A stretch of 64,000 bases of DNA from Kibdelosporangium aridum (GTDB lineage Bacteria > Actinomycetota > Actinomycetes > Mycobacteriales > Pseudonocardiaceae): assembly GCF_900176515.1 (NCBI RefSeq), contig NZ_FWXV01000021.1, forward strand, positions 30,140 through 94,139. Reading direction: 5' to 3'. Made by a program: the position numbers and the translations under genes. This document shows positions 25,689 to 34,336 of this stretch, piece after piece. The notes beneath the pieces are model-generated. The model saw only the letters and a list, made by a program, of their open reading frames with translations, ran no database searches and was not told the DNA's origin. Numbering within the stretch: position 1 is the first letter of the stretch; every line of letters starts with the position of its first letter.

Positions 25689-26031
25689 GGAGACGTCCTT
25701 TGTCACCAGAGAGGCCCCAAGAGGAAGTGAGCACGACGCACCACCCTGCACTAACGCGCCATAAAGGACGGCGGCGATCCGTATCGCCACTGCCGTAGGC
25801 CGCTTCCCGCAGGCGGATCACCGCCGCACCACCGCAAAAGCCGCCTAACGAGCCCAGACACCCCCGAAACATCCCTAGGCATCCCCCACCACTCCCGGGG
25901 GGCGTCCCCAGGCCAGTCTATCGCCGAGGCATGATCAACAGCCGGCTGCGCAAGAGCTGTGGACAACCAGATTTGCCAACGATCCCCTCGCCACACCACA
26001 ACCACGCGCGCGGCAAAGCCGCGCACGTTAG
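25689..26031. other. Intergenic stretch without a convincing gene
   Basis: Open frames on both strands are short and follow base composition. No promoter, RNA or protein motif was recognised before the repeat units begin at 26032. Confidence 0.5.
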
Positions 26032-26199
26032 CCCAAGCGCAACGCCCCCAGCACTGTTGGCCCAAGCGCAACGCCCCCAGCACTGTTGGCCCAAGCGCAA
26101 CCCCCCAGCACTGTTGGTCCAAGCAAAACGTGCCCAGCGCTGGGTCAGAAGAAACACGCACCGTGGGGGGCATGGGGGGGCTCGGCCCCCCAAAATAAA
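26032..26199. repeat. RNA-associated repeat, copy 3 (after second fMet tRNA)
   Basis: Four tandem units of 28-29 bp starting at about 26032, 26061, 26090 and 26118; three share CCCAAGCGCAA and CCCCCAGCACTGTTGG and the fourth matches copies 1 and 4 (GCCCAGCGCTGGG). They are followed by the conserved CACGCACCGTGGGGGG block, a G-rich hairpin and AAAATAAAG. Confidence 0.88.
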
Positions 26200-26204
26200 G
26201 CGAA

Positions 26205-26245
26205 GCGGCCCCTGCGAAGTTGCAAAGCAACTGAGCAAGGGCCGC
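26205..26245 (-). terminator. Terminator of second fMet tRNA
   Basis: Arms GCGGCCC and GGGCCGC enclose the same inner AGTTGC/GCAACT stem as the tmRNA terminator. On the minus strand it is followed by CTTTATTTT. It lies 9 bp past the tRNA. Confidence 0.75.
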
Positions 26246-26254
26246 CCGGCCGAG

Positions 26255-26328
26255 TAGCGGGGACAGGATTTGAACCTGCGACCTCTGGGTTATGAGCCCA
26301 GCGAGCTACCGAGCTGCTCCACCCCGCG
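26255..26328 (-). tRNA. Initiator tRNA-fMet (anticodon CAT), copy 2
   Basis: Same 74-nt sequence as copy 1, with the C1/U72 mismatch and GGG/CCC anticodon stem. Two identical initiator genes 1.6 kb apart with similar 3' flanks suggest segmental duplication or gene conversion. Confidence 0.96.
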
Positions 26329-26435
26329 TTGGTTGCTTTTAGCTTACTTGGCCGTTGCGGGGTGGAGCAAATCGGGTGGCTCTTTGGTGTCTTACCGCCT
26401 TAGTCGGAGCCGTTTTTGGTGTTTTTCGTCACCTG

Positions 26436-29400
26436 TCAGCCGCCGCCTTGGGGCGTTGGCGTTGATGGCGGCGCGCTGGGTGACGCCGACGTCGGTGGCG
26501 GTGCCGCTGCTTTGGCTTGTTCGTACTTCTTCAGCGCGGCGTCGAGTTCTTCGATGGCTTTCCCGAGTTCTGCCAGGCCACCGGTTTGTTCCGCGGACCT
26601 GACCTTGGCCACTGCCGTGTTCACGTCGGCGATGGCTTGGTTGAGCTCAGGTGATACGCCGCCGACTGCCGGCGGTGCGGGTGTCGATGTTCCTGGCGGT
26701 CCCGATGTTGTCGGCGGCGTGGTGCCTCCGCCTTGCCCGGGTTGGGTTGTCGAGGATCCGCTGCCCGCACCGAAGACCTGGTCGAGTGCTTCGGAGAGTG
26801 TCGCGGCGAATCCGACCCTGTTCTTGTATGCCACCAGTACTCGGGCGAGCTGGGGGAAGGCGTTGATGTCTTTCTGTTTCAGGTAGACCGGTTCGACGTA
26901 GATCAGTCCGCCGCCGACTGGGAGGGTCAGCAGGTTTCCGTATTGCACGTCGACACCCGTGTTCTGGAACAGCGTTCTTTCCTGGGTGAATTTGTCCGTT
27001 GTCCGCATTTGGTTCTGGACCTGGTTCGGACCGGGTGTCACGTCACCTTGTGTCGGTAGTCGCAGCACCCTGAATTGCCCGTAGTCGTCCGGTTCCGAGG
27101 ACACCGATACCCATGCGGCCAGGAATTGCTGCCTGAACGCGGTGAGTGCGCTTGTCACCTGGAATGACGGCCTGGCCTGCCCTGGCGCTTGGGCGAGGAC
27201 GTAGTACGGCGGCTGCTTGGCCGCGGTCCCGGTCTCGCCGCCTTCCTTGGTCGGGTCGGAGGGCACGTCCCAGAAGGTCAGCGTCGAGTAGAACTCCTGC
27301 GGCGTGGTCACGTGGTATTTCGCCAGCAGGTCACGCTGGACCTTGAACAGGTCTTCCGGGTACCGGAAGTGTTCCCTGAGCGACTGCGGGACGGACGAAG
27401 CCGGCTTCACCGTGCCGGGGAAGACACCGGACCAGGCCTTGAGCACCGGGTCGTTCTCGTCGATGCCGTACAGCGTCACCGTTCCGTCGTACGCGTCGAC
27501 GGTGGCTTTCACCGAGTTACGGATGTACCCGATCCTGCGGTCCTGCTGACGCGGCACACCGGCGAGCGAGTCGGTGGTGACCTGGCCCAGCGAGGTGGAC
27601 TGCGAGTACGGGTAGTTGTCCAACGTGGTGTAGCCGTCGACGATCCACTGGATCCGGCCATCCACGACCGCGGGGTACGGGTCGGTGTCCACCGTCAGCC
27701 AAGGCGCTGCCTTCCGGACCCGCTCGCGCGGGTCACGGTTGTACATGATCTTCGAGCCTTCGCTGATGGCGGTGTTGAACAGGATGTTCCGCTCGCCTTC
27801 GTAGGCGGCGAACACCAGCCGGTTGAACAGGCCGTCGATCGGGACACCACCGGCGCCCTTGTACAGGTACTTGCTGTCGCCTGGCGAGTCGTACTCACCC
27901 TGCGCCTCACCTGGGGTTCCGCCGACGATCGCGTACGTGGTGGCCAGCTCGCCGTAGTAGATCCGCGGTTCGGTGACCGGGATGTCCATCTTGGCTTTGG
28001 AGTTGATCGCGTTCAGGTCGCTGACCGTGAACACGGGATAGCCACCTTGCTGGCTCGCACTGGTCGACGCCGTACCGCCGACCGGGGTGGGCGCGCGGTC
28101 GATCGTGTTCGCGGGCGCGGCCACGAAGCCGTTGCCGTGCGTGTAGACCATGTGCCGGTTGATCCACGAGTTCTGCTGCTCGGTCAGGCCCGAGGTCTTG
28201 ATCTCGCGGACCGCCACGACGTAGTCCTGGACCTTGCCGTTGACGTTGTACCGGTCGACGTCCAGCTTGTCCGGGAAGCCGTAGAAGTTGGCCCTGGCCT
28301 CGCGCTGGGTGAACGTCGGCGACAGGATGGCCGGGTCGAGCAGCCGGACGTTCGGGATGGTGCCCGCGTCGTTGCGGATCAGGGCCGCGGACGGCTCGGT
28401 CGCACCCGCCTTCGGATAGTCCTCGATCTTGACCTTGTCGTCGGTCAGCCCGAAGGCCTCCTTGGTGGCCGCCAGATTTCGTTCGATCGACTTGGCTTCC
28501 TTCTCGTTGGCGTTCGGCTTGACCGAGAACTGGTCGAGGATCGCCGGCCACGCCGTGCCGACCAGCAGGCCGGACAGTACGAGCAGGACCAGCGCGATCG
28601 CCGGGAGCTGCAGGTTGCGCAGGAACGCGCCGACGAAGAACGCGATGGCGCAGAAGATCGCGATCGCCATCAGGATCAGCTTGGCCGGCATCACCGCGTT
28701 GAGGTCGGTGTACGTGGCACCGGTGAAGGTCTCGTTGCGGCTGGAGTACAGCAGCTCATACCGGTCGAAGAAGTAGTCGACCGCGTAGACCAGCACGAAC
28801 AGGCCCGCGACGGTGGAGAGGTGCACCCTGGCCGGGCCGGAGAGCTGACCGCCGCGACCGGCGAGCCGGATGCCGCCGAAGATGTAGTGGACGACCACCG
28901 CGCCGATGAACGCGATCACGAGGGCCACGTAGAACCAGCTGATCAGCCACTCGTAGAACGGCAGTTTGAAGGCGTAGAAGCCGATGTCGATGCCGAATTC
29001 CGGATCGGTCTTGCCGAACGGGACGGCGTTGAACAGCAGCTGCACCCGCTGCCAGTCACCCTGCGCGGCCCATCCGGAGAACAGGCCGACGATGACCGGC
29101 AGGCCGATGCCGAACAGGCGGACCCGCTGCACGATGGTCGAGCGGTATCTGGCGAGCGGATCTTCCGTGCCGGACACCGGTACGAACACCGGACGGGTGC
29201 GATAGGCGATGATCAAGCTGATCGCCAGCAGTCCGCCGACGAAGATGGCGACGCTGAAGAACAACCCGATCCTGGTGAGGATCTGTGTGGTGAACACAGA
29301 CCGGAAACCGACCTCGCCGAACCACAGCCAGTCGACATAGGTGTCGATCAGCCGCGCGCCGACGATGAGCAGAAAGACGATCACCGCCGCGATGGTCAGC

Positions 29401-29456
29401 AGGATGCGGCTGCGGCGAGACAGCTTCGGCAAGCCGATCGAGGGCCGAGAGGCCAC
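26436..29456 (-). CDS. UPF0182 family membrane protein
   Basis: 1006 residues. About seven hydrophobic helices occupy the first ~320 residues (RILLTIAAVIVFLLIVGARL; GLFFSVAIFVGGLLAISLII; ILMAIAIFCAIAFFVGAFL). A large extracytoplasmic domain of ~600 residues follows with the family segment FPDKLDVDRYNVNGK and WINRHMVYTHGNG. It ends in a Pro/Thr/Gly-rich linker and an Ala/Lys-rich helix plus a Pro/Ser-rich tail. Function is unknown. The order UPF0182-YlbL-DUF2342 is conserved in actinobacteria (Rv3193c-Rv3195 in M. tuberculosis). Start is GTG at 29456. Confidence 0.93.
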   Translation of the reverse strand: MASRPSIGLPKLSRRSRILLTIAAVIVFLLIVGARLIDTYVDWLWFGEVGFRSVFTTQILTRIGLFFSVAIFVGGLLAISLIIAYRTRPVFVPVSGTEDPLARYRSTIVQRVRLFGIGLPVIVGLFSGWAAQGDWQRVQLLFNAVPFGKTDPEFGIDIGFYAFKLPFYEWLISWFYVALVIAFIGAVVVHYIFGGIRLAGRGGQLSGPARVHLSTVAGLFVLVYAVDYFFDRYELLYSSRNETFTGATYTDLNAVMPAKLILMAIAIFCAIAFFVGAFLRNLQLPAIALVLLVLSGLLVGTAWPAILDQFSVKPNANEKEAKSIERNLAATKEAFGLTDDKVKIEDYPKAGATEPSAALIRNDAGTIPNVRLLDPAILSPTFTQREARANFYGFPDKLDVDRYNVNGKVQDYVVAVREIKTSGLTEQQNSWINRHMVYTHGNGFVAAPANTIDRAPTPVGGTASTSASQQGGYPVFTVSDLNAINSKAKMDIPVTEPRIYYGELATTYAIVGGTPGEAQGEYDSPGDSKYLYKGAGGVPIDGLFNRLVFAAYEGERNILFNTAISEGSKIMYNRDPRERVRKAAPWLTVDTDPYPAVVDGRIQWIVDGYTTLDNYPYSQSTSLGQVTTDSLAGVPRQQDRRIGYIRNSVKATVDAYDGTVTLYGIDENDPVLKAWSGVFPGTVKPASSVPQSLREHFRYPEDLFKVQRDLLAKYHVTTPQEFYSTLTFWDVPSDPTKEGGETGTAAKQPPYYVLAQAPGQARPSFQVTSALTAFRQQFLAAWVSVSSEPDDYGQFRVLRLPTQGDVTPGPNQVQNQMRTTDKFTQERTLFQNTGVDVQYGNLLTLPVGGGLIYVEPVYLKQKDINAFPQLARVLVAYKNRVGFAATLSEALDQVFGAGSGSSTTQPGQGGGTTPPTTSGPPGTSTPAPPAVGGVSPELNQAIADVNTAVAKVRSAEQTGGLAELGKAIEELDAALKKYEQAKAAAPPPTSASPSAPPSTPTPQGGG

Positions 29457-29522
29457 TGGACACGCTCCTGAATAGCGATCTTGAGTCTGGCCGACAGCCG
29501 TGCTGGGAAACAGCTGTCCTAG

Positions 29523-30095
29523 ATGTCCAACTCTACGGACGGTGTTCCGGTTCCCGTCACCGGCCGCTGGAATGCGACGATGACCGCCGTGTCGAGCAAC
29601 TCTGATGCCTTGCCCGCGCTCGCCGAAGAGGTCGAGCAGTTCGTGGCCGCGGCGGGCTGGGACCAGCCTGTCCAGCTGTTCGCCCTGGTCCCGACGGCCG
29701 AACTGCTGCGCATGCAGCCGGAGCTGGCCGGTCAGCTCGATGCCGGATCGGCACTGACTCCGATCGCCCAGGATTCGTTGCCAGATGGTGACCTAGGCGC
29801 GGCGCTCGCCGGGATCATGTGGCCGGACGCCGTGCGCGGATGCGCATTGGTCCAGGAGATCGTCGTACTCCCGCCAGAGGCCGAGGCGCAGATGAACGCC
29901 TCCGACCAGGACGAGGAGAAACTGCGTCAACTGGCGGCCGAGCACCCGCAGCGCCAGGAAGCCCGCCTGGTAGCCGCCGTCCTGCGAGACGGCGGCGAGG
30001 CGTGCGTCATGCGCCTTCGTGACCACGATGACCTGCTGAAAGGCCCCGACCTGGCGCCCAACCTGACAGCGGCCCTGCGCGCGACTTTCACCTGA
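29523..30095 (+). CDS. PPA1309 family protein
   Basis: 190 residues, soluble. It has the pattern of actinobacterial PPA1309-like proteins: LAEEVEQFVAAAGWDQPVQL and FALVPTAELL, then GIMWPDAVRGCALVQEIVVL, then EARLVAAVLRDGGEACVMRL. Function unknown. ATG at 29523; an internal ATG at 29580 is possible. It sits between UPF0182 (divergent) and ylbL (convergent), as in related genomes. Confidence 0.83.
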   Translation: MSNSTDGVPVPVTGRWNATMTAVSSNSDALPALAEEVEQFVAAAGWDQPVQLFALVPTAELLRMQPELAGQLDAGSALTPIAQDSLPDGDLGAALAGIMWPDAVRGCALVQEIVVLPPEAEAQMNASDQDEEKLRQLAAEHPQRQEARLVAAVLRDGGEACVMRLRDHDDLLKGPDLAPNLTAALRATFT

Positions 30096-30103
30096 TCAAC
30101 CCT

Positions 30104-30145
30104 CGTGGGTGTTCCGGCCGGTTCTAACCGGCCAGAACACTCACG
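30104..30145. terminator. Bidirectional terminator between convergent genes
   Basis: Long imperfect palindrome: CGTGGGTGTTCCGGCCGGTT and AACCGGCCAGAACACTCACG around a 2-nt loop, with two mismatched pairs. It fills the 57-bp gap between the PPA1309 gene and ylbL. Confidence 0.7.
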
Positions 30146-30152
30146 GTCTCTT

Positions 30153-31250
30153 TCAGCAGCCTGGAACCGGGCGTCCGGCCTTGCGGTCCTCCAGTGCCTG
30201 TACGGCTCCGGCCAGGTTGTCGACCTTGATCAGCTGCAGGCCGGGCGGCGGGTCTGCCTTGGCCTCGGCGCAGTTCGCCGCGGGCACCAGGAACGTCTTC
30301 GCGCCGTCCTCGGCCGCCGCGACCAGCTTGAAGCCGATGCCGCCGATCGGGCCGACGTTGCCCTTCACGTCGATCTCCCCGGTACCGGCGATCGGCTGGC
30401 CACCGGCCAGGTCGTCGGGGGTGAGCCGGTCGATGATCGCCAGCGAGAAGATCAGGCCGGCCGACGGGCCGCCGACGTCCTGCAGGTGGATCGTGGTCTT
30501 GAACGGCACGTCGGCGCGGTCGACGCCGCGGATGCCCATGTAGCCCTGCTGCCGGTCGGGCGCGGAACCCAGCGTCACCGAGACGGTTCGCTCCTGGCCG
30601 TTGCGCTGCAGCACGACCTCGATCGTCTGGCCAGGCTTGGTCGACTCGACCGCGGCGACGACGTCTTCCTGCTGGACGATCTGCTTGCCGTTGACCCGCA
30701 GCAGCCGGTCCCCTGGCTCGATCACGCGGTCCGCGGGCGCGCCCGCGGTGACCTCGCTGACCACGACCTTCACCGGGTGCTTCAGGAACCGCATGGCCGC
30801 CACCTCGGCGTCACTCTGCGAATCCTGAAAAAGTTTCACGTTTTGCTGCTGAACCTCGTCCTCGGTCTGACCAGGCTTGATGTACTCCTCGCGAGGCGCG
30901 AGCGCGTACCGCCCGCTCACCCACAGGCCGAACGCGCTGAACAGCGTGACCTCACGCTTGAGCGACACAGTCGTCATTCGCAGCTGGCCGGTCGTGGAAT
31001 ACGTCTGCGTCCCGTCGACCTGCACGATCTGCGTGTTCTCGACCGCGCCGAGCGTGTCATACGTGGGTCCCGGGCCGAGCGCGACGAACGGAACGGGCAC
31101 GAACGCACCCACCAGACCCAGCGTGATCACGATCAGGAAACTCAGTAAAACCGTCCAGCCGCGCCGGGAGATCTGCCAGCGTTCATCCCGCGCCCGCTTC
31201 TCCGCGGCTGCGTCGGTCTCAGGCGTCGCCTCTTTGCTGGGAGTACTCAC
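30153..31250 (-). CDS. YlbL-type PDZ / Lon-like serine protease
   Basis: 365 residues. The N-terminal membrane anchor (~30-50: WTVLLSFLIVITLGLVGAF) precedes an extracytoplasmic PDZ domain (~150-235: VVVSEVTAGAPADRVIEPGD and LLRVNGKQI). A Lon-like S16 domain carries the Ser-Lys dyad: Ser in GGPSAGLIF near 262 and Lys in GGIGFKLVAA near 308. Such proteins cleave membrane or exported substrates without ATP. ATG at 31250; it diverges from the DUF2342 gene across 44 bp. Confidence 0.92.
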   Translation of the reverse strand: MSTPSKEATPETDAAAEKRARDERWQISRRGWTVLLSFLIVITLGLVGAFVPVPFVALGPGPTYDTLGAVENTQIVQVDGTQTYSTTGQLRMTTVSLKREVTLFSAFGLWVSGRYALAPREEYIKPGQTEDEVQQQNVKLFQDSQSDAEVAAMRFLKHPVKVVVSEVTAGAPADRVIEPGDRLLRVNGKQIVQQEDVVAAVESTKPGQTIEVVLQRNGQERTVSVTLGSAPDRQQGYMGIRGVDRADVPFKTTIHLQDVGGPSAGLIFSLAIIDRLTPDDLAGGQPIAGTGEIDVKGNVGPIGGIGFKLVAAAEDGAKTFLVPAANCAEAKADPPPGLQLIKVDNLAGAVQALEDRKAGRPVPGC

Positions 31251-31294
31251 GAGGCAACAGCCTACGACTACGACACCCCGCGTACCGTGGAGGT

Positions 31295-32587
31295 ATGAAC
31301 GACCTCCCCTTCGGCTTCAACCTGCCGGAGCCCGATGACAAAGGCAAGAAGAACCCGTCCGGCCAAGGCCAGGGCGGCGGGCAGGAGAATCCGTTCGACC
31401 AGCTCGGTCAGATGCTGAGCCAGCTCGGCCAGATGCTGAGCCAGGCGGGGTCGTCCACCGGCCCGGTCAACTACGACCTGGCGAAACAGATCGCGATGCA
31501 GCGGCTCGCGGAGACCGAACCCGCCGGTGCGGAGTCGCCGGAGGCGGTCGCCGACGCGGCACGGCTGGCGGAGGTGTGGCTGGACGCCGCGACGATCCTG
31601 CCCGCGGGTGCCACGTCGACCAAGTCGTGGACCGCGAAGGACTGGGTGGAGAAGACCCTGCCGACCTGGCAGCGGCTGTGTGACCCGGTGGCCCGGCGGA
31701 TGTCCGGAGCCTGGGTGGAGGCGTTGCCTGCCGAGGCCAAGGAAGCGGCCGGTCCGCTGCTGTCCATGGTCGGCCAGATGGGCGGGATGGCGTTCGGATC
31801 GCAGCTGGGCAACGCGTTGGCGCAGCTCGGCGCCGAGGTTTTGACGTCGACCGACATCGGTCTGCCGCTCGGCCCCGAGGCGACGGGCGCGCTGTTGCCC
31901 GCGAACATCTCGAAGTTCAGCGAAGGCCTCGAGCGGCCGGCCAGCGAGGTTCTCGTGTTCCTCGCCGCCCGTGAGGCCGCGCACCAGCGCCTGTTCGCGC
32001 ACGTCCCGTGGCTGCGGCAGCGTCTGCTGGCGACTGTCGAGGAGTTCGCCAGCGGTATCACGGTGGACACCTCGGCCTTGGAGCAGCTGGCGTCGCAGGT
32101 CGACCCGGCCAACCCGCAGTCGATCGAGCAGGCCATGCAGTCCGGCATGCTCGAGCCGCAGACCACGCCGGAACAGCAGGCCGCCTTGGCGCGGCTGGAG
32201 ACCTTGCTCGCGCTGGTCGAAGGCTGGGTGGACGTCGTGGTCGCGGACGCCGTCGGCGACCGGCTGCCCGGCGCCAACGCGTTGCGCGAGACGCTGCGCA
32301 GGCGCCGTGCTTCCGGCGGTCCCGCCGAGCAGACGTTCGCCACGCTGGTCGGCCTGGAACTGCGGCCCCGCAAGCTGCGTGCCGCCGCGTCGTTGTGGCT
32401 GATTGTCGGTGAGAAGCACGGCATCGAGAAGCGTGACGGCGTCTGGGCGCACCCGGACCTGGTACCCACCGCCGCCGATCTGGACGAGCCGCTGGACTTC
32501 GCCGACCGGGTCGGCGCGACCTCGGACATGGACCCGATCGCCGAGCTGGAACGGACTGAGAAGAAGAAGGACGAAGACGAGTCCTGA
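31295..32587 (+). CDS. DUF2342 zinc-dependent metalloprotease-like protein
   Basis: 430 residues. The start is Gly/Gln-rich with the repeat QLGQMLSQ twice. The DUF2342 core includes GMAFGSQLGNALAQLGAEVL and VFLAAREAAHQRLFAHVPWL, the latter carrying the family's putative metal-site helix (AREAAHQRLF), then LLALVEGWVDVVVADA near residue 305 and an acidic tail. The protease label is a family annotation; a canonical HExxH is not visible. ATG at 31295. Position between ylbL and the ThiF-like gene matches M. tuberculosis. Confidence 0.85.
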   Translation: MNDLPFGFNLPEPDDKGKKNPSGQGQGGGQENPFDQLGQMLSQLGQMLSQAGSSTGPVNYDLAKQIAMQRLAETEPAGAESPEAVADAARLAEVWLDAATILPAGATSTKSWTAKDWVEKTLPTWQRLCDPVARRMSGAWVEALPAEAKEAAGPLLSMVGQMGGMAFGSQLGNALAQLGAEVLTSTDIGLPLGPEATGALLPANISKFSEGLERPASEVLVFLAAREAAHQRLFAHVPWLRQRLLATVEEFASGITVDTSALEQLASQVDPANPQSIEQAMQSGMLEPQTTPEQQAALARLETLLALVEGWVDVVVADAVGDRLPGANALRETLRRRRASGGPAEQTFATLVGLELRPRKLRAAASLWLIVGEKHGIEKRDGVWAHPDLVPTAADLDEPLDFADRVGATSDMDPIAELERTEKKKDEDES

Positions 32588-32588
32588 T

Positions 32589-32632
32589 ACGAGCTGGGGG
32601 TCGTCCCGCGCGCGGGACGACCCCCAGCTCGT
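32589..32632. terminator. 44-bp perfect palindrome, bidirectional terminator
   Basis: ACGAGCTGGGGGTCGTCCCG and its exact complement meet at 32610/32611 (22-bp arms, no loop). It lies between the convergent DUF2342 and YgjP-like genes (2 bp and 8 bp from their stops), the position of a shared terminator. Confidence 0.8.
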
Positions 32633-32639
32633 TCAGCCC

Positions 32640-33170
32640 CTAGTCCTCGAGCATCGGCCCCGAACCCGCGGCAGCGGCAAGGCCCTCGAGATAGCCGATG
32701 GCCCGCTCTGTCTTGGGATAACGCTGCACAAGGCCCCAGAACTCGTGGTCATGACCTGGCACAAGCAGGTGCGCGAGTTCGTGCACCAGCACGTAGTCCA
32801 GGACCCACGACGGCACCTCCCTCAGACGCTCGCTGACGCGAATGGTCCGGTCAACGGGCGTGCAGGATGCCCAACGCGTCCGCATTGGTGGCACCCAACG
32901 AACACTCAGTGGTACGGCTTCGCCGTTCAAATGTCGCGATGAGAGCTCCGCACACCTGGCGAGCAGCGCGCTGTCCGACGTCCGCGCCGGGGAGCGGCGA
33001 CGGGACTCGCTACGCAGTAGGCGACGTTGCATCTCGGCGACCCAATGCGCTTCTTCTCTCTTAGACATCCGCGCAGGCAGGAGGACGATCAGAGCATCGC
33101 CCTCCCGATACGCGGTCACTGTCCGAGTACGCCGCTTACTGCGACGTACTTCGACGACTGGTTCGGCCAC
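32640..33170 (-). CDS. YgjP-like (DUF45/WLM) metallopeptidase domain protein
   Basis: 176 residues. The zinc-binding motif HELAHLLVPGHDHEFW near residue 128 gives HExxH plus a third His ligand, and RTRWASCTPVDRTIRVSERL precedes it as in the YgjP family. A long basic N-terminus (VRRSKRRTRTVTAYREGD) suggests a nucleic-acid or ribosome contact, but that is speculative. Start is GTG at 33170. It diverges from the ThiF-like gene across 120 bp. Confidence 0.88.
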   Translation of the reverse strand: MAEPVVEVRRSKRRTRTVTAYREGDALIVLLPARMSKREEAHWVAEMQRRLLRSESRRRSPARTSDSALLARCAELSSRHLNGEAVPLSVRWVPPMRTRWASCTPVDRTIRVSERLREVPSWVLDYVLVHELAHLLVPGHDHEFWGLVQRYPKTERAIGYLEGLAAAAGSGPMLED

Positions 33171-33290
33171 GCGACAACCGTACGACCACCCACCGACAAT
33201 TTGGGAGACTGCCAGGAGGGTGACCTTCTACCCACAGCCCCCTGTGGACAAAGGTTTGGCATGTCGTGGATCCCTTGCCAGCCTTGAGGT

Positions 33291-34295
33291 ATGTCACATG
33301 GCGGAAGGTCGCTGCCACGCCGGCCGAAAGTGCTCACGGGCCTGCCGGTACTGCGTCGCGGCGACGACGAAATCCAGCTCGGACTCGATCCACGGCACGC
33401 AGTGGTGATCGGCGGAGTAACCAAAACGGTTGCGGAGAGTATTCAGAATCTGGACGGTCACGTGCGTACCAGACAGTTGCTGGACAAAGCGCCGCCGGAC
33501 GATCGGCCGACGCTGTCCGGGTTGCTGAGCGAGCTGCACGAGCTCGGCCTGATCGAAGACGTCACCGAGACCGCGATGCCGGCGCGGCTCGCCCCGGACG
33601 CGACGACGTGGTCGTTGCGGACAGGCAACCAACCGGGCCAATTGGCCGCCACCAGAACGAAATCGTCCGTTCTCGTGCACGGCTCAGGGCGGCTCGGCCT
33701 GGCCGTGGCCCAGTTGCTCGTGACCGCGGGTATCGGCGCGGTCGAGCTGGACGCGGACGGTGTCGTCGAGGCCGAGGACACCGGCTGCGGGTATCGAGAT
33801 GAGGACATCGGCAAACCGCGGGCCGACGTGGCGCGTTCGCGGCTGCCTTCCGCGCGCGTGACCGACCCGGATCTGGTGGTGTTGACCGACGCCGCAGTCC
33901 CGACGCCGGAGTTCGTGACGAGTCTGCTGTCGCGGTCCGTGCCGCACCTGAGCGTGCGGGTCCGTGAGGGCATCGGGATCGTCGGACCGTTCGTGGTGCC
34001 AGGGCGCAGCAGCTGTCTTGGCTGCGCTGACTTGCACCGAGCCGATCTCGACCACGAGTGGCCCGCGGTCGCGGCACAGTTGGTCGGCCAACGGCAGCAT
34101 GCCGACCTCACATGCGCGCACGCGACCGCTGCATTGGGCGCTGAGCAGGCGATGCGTGCGCTGGAATGGCTGTCCGTCGGCGGTACACGGCCACCGATTT
34201 GGAATGGGACCATCGAGCTTGATCCGTTCCATGGCAAGTTGGAACAGCGGCCGTGGCCGCCACATGTGTTCTGTTCGTGTGGCGCCCGTCAGTGA
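33291..34295 (+). CDS. ThiF/E1-like protein of the AarF-WhiB7 neighbourhood
   Basis: 334 residues. An N-terminal ~110-residue winged-helix-like part (SGLLSELHELGLIEDV) precedes a Rossmann ThiF-type fold (VLVHGSGRLGLAVAQLLVTA near 127). Two Cys pairs that probably bind zinc are SCLGCADLHRAD near 242 and FCSCGARQ at the end. E1-like proteins adenylate C-termini or bind leader peptides in RiPP synthesis, but no peptide precursor is seen. The equivalent gene lies beside the AarF-like kinase in M. tuberculosis (Rv3196). Start ATG 33291; an earlier in-frame start is not excluded. Confidence 0.8.
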   Translation: MSHGGRSLPRRPKVLTGLPVLRRGDDEIQLGLDPRHAVVIGGVTKTVAESIQNLDGHVRTRQLLDKAPPDDRPTLSGLLSELHELGLIEDVTETAMPARLAPDATTWSLRTGNQPGQLAATRTKSSVLVHGSGRLGLAVAQLLVTAGIGAVELDADGVVEAEDTGCGYRDEDIGKPRADVARSRLPSARVTDPDLVVLTDAAVPTPEFVTSLLSRSVPHLSVRVREGIGIVGPFVVPGRSSCLGCADLHRADLDHEWPAVAAQLVGQRQHADLTCAHATAALGAEQAMRALEWLSVGGTRPPIWNGTIELDPFHGKLEQRPWPPHVFCSCGARQ

Positions 34296-34336
34296 AATAG
34301 CTGCGAGATGGGCGTTCTACAGGGGAGAATCACCTA

